DNA of 64,000 nucleotides from Sciurus carolinensis. Taxonomy: Eukaryota; Chordata; Mammalia; Rodentia; Sciuridae. Where the stretch lies: positions 136,075,241 through 136,139,240 of the forward strand of contig NC_062218.1 in NCBI RefSeq assembly GCF_902686445.1, in the 5' to 3' direction. Position 1 is the stretch's first letter. Each line of letters begins with the position of its first letter. The translations under genes were made by a program, and so were the position numbers. This document shows positions 43,301 through 64,000 of this stretch, piece by piece. The notes below the pieces were generated by a model that worked only from the letters and a program-made list of their open reading frames with translations, was not told the DNA's origin and made no database searches.

Positions 43301-43609
43301 AATCTCTAATTTGACCATAGTAGCATAGAAAGTGTGGGGACCCCGCGCTTGACGCACGGTGACAAGTAGTGAGGTGATGGGAATGACTTGAGGAAACAGG
43401 AGAATTGCCAATCCTCTGGTGAGGATTGGAGCCTGTCAAAGACAGTTGACTGCCGAAGTGGCAGAGTTCTCAAAGATACAAGGGCTTTGTGGAAAAGATT
43501 CTTATTTTTCTATGCTTCTGTATTTGAAAATAGGGGTAACTGGGTACAGCTTGAATAAATAAAAATGTAAACTTTTAACATTTTCCATTTTATTTCTTTA
43601 TTTCTATGA

Positions 43610-58470
<14,861 letters not shown>

Positions 58471-58693
58471 TAAGAAGAGGGACACTTCTAAAGGTAACAA
58501 AGACCCTATGAACATCTGTATTGCTGGTGGCTGCTGCTGTGCTTAACCTCTGGTTAAATGGCTGCAGCACCAGGAGACACGGGTAGAGATCTCAGGGTAT
58601 ATCTATGCTTGCTTTAAGCTGCGCCATACCTTTGGAGATCTGCCCCCTCTGTTTATCTTTGGTCTCTACATTCTGCAAAGGGTTTTAAATCAT

Positions 58694-58791
58694 TTACCTC
58701 CTTCTGCCAGTGTTATAATTGGATCTGCCTGTTTCCTGGAAAAATGGCATCCTCTTTCAAAGACTAGCAAATAGTAATTTTTAAATTGTAC
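58694..58791 (+). repeat. 98-bp duplicated segment, likely source copy
   Basis: Lies in non-repetitive intron sequence and matches 59,674-59,771 at 95 of 98 positions without gaps. Confidence 0.93.
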
Positions 58792-58974
58792 TGTTCTTGA
58801 TGACTCAGAAAGGAGCATGGTCTCAGGCTAATGTAAAATAACTAGATAAAATACAAATAATCAGCCTTCAAGAACATAAAGGGACAGTGGTGTACAATCT
58901 CTTTAATAGAATTGCAGGGATAATTTTCTTGCGCTTTTCCTGGAAAATAATATTCTGTTATTATGCTAATATAT

Positions 58975-59174
58975 AATAGTGGCAGTGGGATAGGACCTAG
59001 GGTCTCACACTTGCTAGGCAAGTGCTCTACCACTGAGCTATAATCCCAGAACTTTTTATTTTATTTTGAGATGGGGTCTCTTTAAATCATTCAGGCTGGC
59101 CTCAAACTTTCGATCCTCTTTTGCCTCAGCCTCCAGAGTAGCTGGAATTACAGATGTGTGCCACCACACCCAGC
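58975..59174 (-). repeat. B1-dID SINE
   Basis: 'tgctctaccactgagctata' to 'tgtgccaccacacccagctg'. Confidence 0.82.
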
Positions 59175-59375
59175 TGGTGCTTTAGATTGAACCCAGGGCC
59201 TTGCACATGCCAGGCAGGCACTCTAGCACTGAGCTACACCCCAGCCCATTTTTTGAAACAGGGTCTCACTAAGTTGTGAGGGCCTCGCTAAATTGCTGTA
59301 TCTGGTCTTGAACTTGCCATCCTCCTGCTTCCTGAATCTCTGGGATTACAGTTGTGCACCACCACACCCAGCCCA
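59175..59375 (-). repeat. B1-dID SINE
   Basis: 'agattgaacccagggccttg' to 'gcaccaccacacccagccc'. It abuts the previous dimer head to tail. Confidence 0.85.
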
Positions 59376-59499
59376 TTCTCAGTTTAAATAAAAGCACACC
59401 AAAGCACAGAGGTAAAATAGTCACATAGCTGGTTAAGGTGCCTAGCTTCTAACCCAGGTGGTCTGGATTCACAATTCATGCCCCCAAGTACTTTTTTCT

Positions 59500-59778
59500 T
59501 TTTCTTTTTCTTTTTTTGGTACTGGAGTTTGAACCCAAATTAACTTTATCCCTAAGCTACGATCCCAGTCCTTTTTAAAATATTTTTTAAATTTTGAGAC
59601 AGGGTCTTGCTAAGTTGCTGAGTCTGGCCTCAAATTTGGGATCCTCCTGTCCCAGCCTCCTGAGTCTTTGGGATTACCTCCCTCTGCCAGTTTTAAAATT
59701 GGATCTGCCTGTTTCCTGGAAAAATGGCATCCTCTTTCAAAGACTAGCAAATAGTAATTTTTAAATTGTACCCAGCCC
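59500..59778 (-). repeat. B1-dID SINE containing a foreign 98-bp insert
   Basis: Normal from 'actggagtttgaacccaaat' to 'gagtctttgggattac'. It then switches to the duplicated segment and returns to SINE at 'cccagcccc', skipping the expected 'aggcatgtgccaccatg' stretch. Confidence 0.85.
59674..59771 (+). repeat. 98-bp duplicated segment, inserted copy
   Basis: Copy of 58,694-58,791. The junctions share ttac (left) and ac (right) with the SINE. Confidence 0.92.
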
Positions 59779-59794
59779 CAGAGTAACTTTTCAG

Positions 59795-59965
59795 TTGTAC
59801 CTGCCACTGAGACCCTGCACAAAACCATCTCTAAGCCTCGCCTGTAAAGTAGTAATAATAATAGGCCCCACTTCATGAGTTTGTTGTGAGAATTAAATAA
59901 TTTGATATACTAAAAGGATTAAAATATAGAAAATGTTCAATAAATGTTAGCTATTCTTATTCAGC
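59795..59965 (+). repeat. MIR element
   Basis: 'aagtagtaataataataggc', 'gagtttgttgtgagaattaa' and 'tgttcaataaatgttagcta' are the MIR 3' half. Confidence 0.8.
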
Positions 59966-60027
59966 TTTTGTCTTCCAATTCTTCTTGTCCCTGGGCATAA
60001 TATAGCCTTTGTAAGATCTATGTACAA

Positions 60028-60255
60028 TTTTTTTCTTTGTACTGGGGATTGAACCCAGGGGCACTTAACCATGAGCCACATCCCCAGCCCACTTTATTTT
60101 TTATTTTGAGATAGGGTCTCACTAAGTTGCTTAGGGCCTCTATAAGTTGCTGAGGCTGGCTTTGAACTTTGATTCTTTGAACTTTGATTTGAAACTTTTC
60201 TGCCTCAGCTTCCCTAGACGCTGGGATTACAGGTATGTACCACCACGTGCTGCTT
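60028..60255 (-). repeat. B1-dID SINE with internal duplication
   Basis: 'actggggattgaacccaggg' to 'tatgtaccaccacgtgctgc'. The phrase 'tttgaactttgatt' is repeated inside the B1 half. Confidence 0.85.
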
Positions 60256-60425
60256 TTGTTTTCTTCTTAGTACTGTGGATTGAACAGGAGGGCACTCTAC
60301 AACTCAGCTACATCCCAGTCAGATAGGGACTCACTGAACTGCCCAAGCTGACCTGGAACTTGTCATCATTCTCCCTTAATCTCCCAAGTATCTGGAATTG
60401 CAGGCATGTGCAAACCAAGCCTGGC
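60256..60425 (-). repeat. B1-dID SINE
   Basis: 'actgtggattgaacaggagg' to 'catgtgcaaaccaagcctgg'. Linker deleted. Confidence 0.78.
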
Positions 60426-60527
60426 AAAACCCTTTACTGACACACTCCCTAGCACTACCCCTTGCCCCTAAATTGTATCCTCTTCTAAATCTTTTGTCTT
60501 TTCTGCCAATATTATGTCAGTTAGCAT

Positions 60528-60655
60528 TTTTTAAAAATATTTTTAGATGTTGATAGACTTTTATTTTATTCATTTATTTATATGTGGTGCTGAGAATCAA
60601 ACCCAGTGCCTCAAACAAGTGCTCTACCACTGAGCCACAACCCCAGCCCCTCAGT
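60528..60655 (-). repeat. ID SINE with extended 3' tail
   Basis: 'agatgttgatagacttttat' is the reversed tail module. 'ctgagaatcaaacccagtgc' starts the body. Part of the D-arm side is deleted ('tcaaacaagtgctctacc'). Confidence 0.8.
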
Positions 60656-60697
60656 TAACGTTTAACATAGTTTCACTCTTTCTCTAGTCCTCTTTTG

Positions 60698-60725
60698 TTC
60701 TCTCTCTCTCTCTCTCTCTCTCTCT
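60698..60725. repeat. (TC)n microsatellite
   Basis: Thirteen to fourteen TC units. Confidence 0.9.
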
Positions 60726-60784
60726 TTATTTTTTAACCTCTTTCTAAAAGATGTGTTCCTTGAGGACAGGCATAATCTGTTCTA

Positions 60785-61440
60785 TTTTTTCTTTTTCCAT
60801 GTTTTTAATTGGTGCATTACAGTTGCACATAATGGTGGGATTTGTTATTACATATTTGTACGTGCACACAATGTAACAAAATAATTTGACCAATATCATT
60901 CCCCAGTGTTCTCCCTTTTCCTCCCTTTCCCCCTCCTCTGGTCCCTTTCCTCTACTCTACTGATTACCCTTTGATTTTCATGAGGTTCCCACACACACCT
61001 TTCTTTTCCTTATTCCTCTCTAGCTTCCATATATGAGAGAAAACATGGTCCTTGACTTTCTGAGTTGGCTTATTTAGGTTAGCAGTGTTCTCAAGTTCCA
61101 TCCATTGTCCTACAAATGACATAATTTCATTCTTTATGGCTGAATGAAACTCTGTTGTGTACATACACTATGTTTTTTTTATCCATTCATCCATTGATGG
61201 TCACCTAGGCTGGTTCCATAGTTTAGCTATTGTGAATTATGCTGCTATACACATGGGTGTAGATGTATTGTTATAGTATGCTGACTTTAATTCTTTAGGA
61301 TAAATACTGAGGAGTGGTAGAGCTGGGTCATATGGTGGTTCCATGCCTAGTCTTTTGAGTATCTTTGTATTCCACATAGTCAAATTTGGTGCTTTGCACA
61401 TAATAAGATTGAATTCTACTTTACATTGTGTTTGGAACAA
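60785..61440 (-). repeat. L1 3' UTR fragment
   Basis: 'gcattacagttgcacataat', a pyrimidine block at 60,905-60,960, 'ttcattctttatggctgaat' and 'gctgctatacacatgggtgt' are the reversed L1 3' order. Confidence 0.8.
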
Positions 61441-61882
61441 ATTTGCCAGTGAGTCTCTACTAAAAAAAGTTTTAATCGTAATAAACAAACAAACAAAACC
61501 AACGGAAAACCTCATATAACAAATGTACAGTTACACCATCAAATCAAAACTAGAATTTTGCTTGCTACCGTAGGAAACCCTTTGTAACCCATTCCGATTA
61601 CAATCTGCTCCCTTGTCCCCAAACTAACCACAATGTCGATTTTTATTGTAATCAATTCCGTGCATTTTCTAATAGTTTTATCACTCATATGTACATCCAT
61701 TTAGTTGAATGTCACCTTTTTATGACATCTTTTCTGAGATATGATTTGCCTACCATACAATTTACCCATTCATAGTGTACAATTCAGTCATCTGTAGTAT
61801 AGTCAGAGTTGTGCAACCATAAATAATCGCAATAATTTTAGACCACATTTGTCACACCCAAAAGAAACCCTGTATCTGTTTT

Positions 61883-61992
61883 TTTGTTGTTGTTTGTTTT
61901 TGTTTTTGTTTTTTAGTCCTGGGGATTATTGAACTCAGGGCCTTCAACATGCTAGGCAAGTGCTCTACCACTGAGCTACATCCCCAGTCCTT
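61883..61992 (-). repeat. ID SINE in L1
   Basis: (TTTTTG)n tail side, then 'ttgaactcagggccttcaac' and 'tgctctaccactgagctaca'. Confidence 0.85.
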
Positions 61993-62154
61993 AAACCCTA
62001 TATTTATTAGCAGTTACTTTCCATTTCTTCCCAACCTCTCCAGACCTAGGCCACCACTTATGTACTTTTATTCTCTGTGGATTTGCCTATTCTGGATGCT
62101 TCATGTAAATGAAATTATACAATATATGGTCCTTTGAGACTGCCTTCTTTCATC

Positions 62155-62208
62155 TACACTTTTTAAGTTTCTTCCATGGTGTACACTTTTTAAGTTTCTT
62201 CCATGGTG
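62155..62208. repeat. 27-bp perfect tandem duplication
   Basis: 'tacactttttaagtttcttc' plus 'catggtg' occurs twice back to back inside an old L1 fragment. Confidence 0.93.
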
Positions 62209-62751
62209 TCTGAATAATATTACATTGTGTGGATGTATCACATGTCATTTACCTAACGTTCATCAATTAATGAACACTTGACTTGGTTCTCCTTTTTTTG
62301 CTATTAAGTATAATGCTGCTCTGAACATTTGTGTAGGTAAATGTTTTCATTTCTTGGAGGTGTTTACCTAGGAATTGGAACTGTGGGTCATATGGTAGCT
62401 GTTCGATCTTTTGAGGAACTGTCATGCTGTCTTCCAGAGTGTTTCCATTATTTTCACATTCCCACCAGCTGAATATGAGGGTTACAGTTTCTCTATATCT
62501 TTGCTAACCCTTTTTATTATTATTATTTTTAAATAGCTATCCTCACCTTTTTTGTTAAATAAACTTTTGGGAAAATTTTAGATTTATATAAAGGTTTCAA
62601 AGGATAGTACAGAGAGTTTTCATATATCCCTTACCCAGTTGCTTTTTATCCTAACGTTACCCAAATGTGGTATATTTGTGAAAACAACACTTGTCTTTTT
62701 TGTTTAAATAAGATTTGATATGTTTTTAAAATCTCTTTTAAACTGCAGGAA

Positions 62752-62850
62752 TTTGGAGCTGAAGATGTAGCTCAATGGTAGAGTGAGTGCCTTACATGCA
62801 GTAGGGCCTTGGGTTTGATCCCTAGCACTAGCTGCAAAACAAATGATAAC
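62752..62850 (+). repeat. ID SINE
   Basis: 'gatgtagctcaatggtagag' and 'ttgggtttgatccctagcac'. Confidence 0.82.
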
Positions 62851-63361
62851 AAAAAACTACAGAAATTTCCTTTATCCCTTTCTTTTCCTTATAGTTTATC
62901 TGTTAAAGCCAGACCATTTGCTATGTTGAATTTCTTACAATCTGAATTTTGTTTATTGCATTCTCACAGGGAAGTTCAACGTGCTTCCCTAACTTTATAT
63001 TTTCTAGGAATTGGCAACTAGATCCAGAGGCTGGACAGTCTGAGGTTCAGTCCCTTTGGCAAGAGGACAGGCTTTATTTTCTTCTTTTATTAGGAGGCAC
63101 ATAATGTGATGCTAGCAGCCATTAATGCTTAATGGTGAGATTCAACAACTCTTAGGGGTTTGCAAAATGGTAATATTTTAATTGCATCATCCTTTTAAAA
63201 TTTATTACTTAGAATACTTTATGAAGGGACATTTCTCCTCATTTGGTTACTCAGGGATACAGTTCATATAGAGAAAGCAGAATAAATGTTTATCAATGTT
63301 TAAGATGAATTGGCTCTAAAAAAAGACCTCCAAAGTCTACATTTAATTTTCTAAAAATATC

Positions 63362-63445
63362 ACCAGGTCAGGGATGTAGTTCAGTGGTACAGTGCTTGCT
63401 TAGCATGTATGCAAAGTTCTGGGTTCCATCCCCAGCATGGAACTC
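63362..63445 (+). repeat. ID SINE
   Basis: 'gatgtagttcagtggtacag' and 'gggttccatccccagcatgg'. No A-tail. Confidence 0.78.
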
Positions 63446-63537
63446 ATGGACCTAAACTTATTTAATGGATTTCTTTGCATTGCAGTTGTTGGAGCAAGAG
63501 GATAATGCTTCCTTGCACTCATCGCAAGATCACAAGT

Positions 63538-63720
63538 TCCCCACTACTCCCAGTATTCTAACCCATGGGCACTGTGTCACTGAATTATATCCCCAGACCT
63601 TTTATTTTTTATTTTGGAATAGCATCTCACTAAGTTGCCCAGGCTGGCCTAGAACTTGTGATCCTCCTGCCTCAGCCTCCTGAGTAGCTGAGATTACAGA
63701 TGTGTACCTCCACATCTTGA
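63538..63720 (-). repeat. B1-dID SINE
   Basis: 'gtgtcactgaattatatccc' then 'ctcactaagttgcccaggct' to 'gtgtacctccacatcttg'. Confidence 0.8.
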
Positions 63721-64000
63721 TTTACTTTAAAAAGTTGTATATGGCATAGAAGCCTTCAGAAATGAAGACCCAAGAAAAACTTTTGTGTTTTTATGCTAAG
63801 TATGATAAAAAGATATGAATAATTGTGGAGAAACATAATTAGAATAAAAGGATATGATCTAATAGTAATAAACTGAGGGGAAAAAGCCAGCAAGGCCTGT
63901 TCATTCTGATTCTTTTCCCTCTGTATAGCATTCTCACTACCCCCACCTCTACAAGGGACAAGATCCCTCTGGCATGAGGAAAAATAGGAAGTCAGGGAAT

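Larger units (their letters stand above)
61650..62500 (-). repeat. L1 3' UTR fragment, older subfamily
   Basis: 'tacccattcatagtgtacaa', 'tctgtggatttgcctattct', 'aatattacattgtgtggatg' and 'taatgctgctctgaacattt'. Interrupted by an ID at 61,883-61,992. Confidence 0.78.

Noticed and set aside
42680..43411. Several 120-135 codon ORFs in the CDKL3 CpG island
   Set aside because: GC-rich, mutually overlapping on both strands, with no recognisable domain.

Overview
This is nuclear DNA from a rodent, most likely a squirrel (Sciuridae). About a third of the window is short retroposons of two kinds that are typical of squirrel-related rodents: tRNA-Ala-derived ID elements and dimeric B1-dID elements. 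Both carry the recurring 'gtagctcagtggtagagtgc' type of pol III A-box. The window matches the human 5q31.1 neighbourhood, read in the opposite direction to human chromosome numbering: CDKN2AIPNL, UBE2B and CDKL3.

Layout. (1) 1-7.2 kb: CDKN2AIPNL on the + strand, complete. It has a CpG-island promoter and three coding exons encoding a 116-residue XRN2-binding-domain protein. (2) 7.2-12.9 kb: intergenic, crowded with SINEs, between two convergent genes. (3) 12.9-31.3 kb: UBE2B (RAD6B) on the - strand, complete. Six coding exons give 152 residues with intact splice sites, and the upstream CpG island carries an unusual cluster of CACGTG and TGACGT sites. (4) 32,933-40,922: a complete proviral structure of a class I (gammaretrovirus-like) endogenous retrovirus on the - strand. 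It has two LTRs, a 5-bp target duplication (gtatt) and a primer-binding site resembling the tRNA-Phe complement. Its gag and pol are broken by stops, frameshifts and a later SINE, but a 573-codon env reading frame is fully open. (5) 42.7-64 kb: CDKL3 on the + strand, 5' part only. It has a CpG-island promoter and three coding exons covering residues 1-179 of the kinase domain. The gene runs off the right edge.

Main point. The open env, inside a provirus whose gag-pol is decayed and whose LTRs differ by roughly a tenth of their positions (counted by eye), looks like an envelope gene kept by selection. It could be the known squirrel placental envelope syncytin-Mar1 or a related copy. I cannot decide this without a database comparison. 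The provirus is in the same orientation as UBE2B, and its 3' LTR ends about 1.7 kb upstream of the UBE2B start codon.

Other structures of note are a 98-bp segment copied about 1 kb away into the middle of a SINE, TTAGGG repeats inside a recent L1 insertion, two apparent ID sub-types, and several SINE-in-SINE nests. The three host genes share no operon-like logic. They are independent housekeeping or kinase genes in a conserved gene order.
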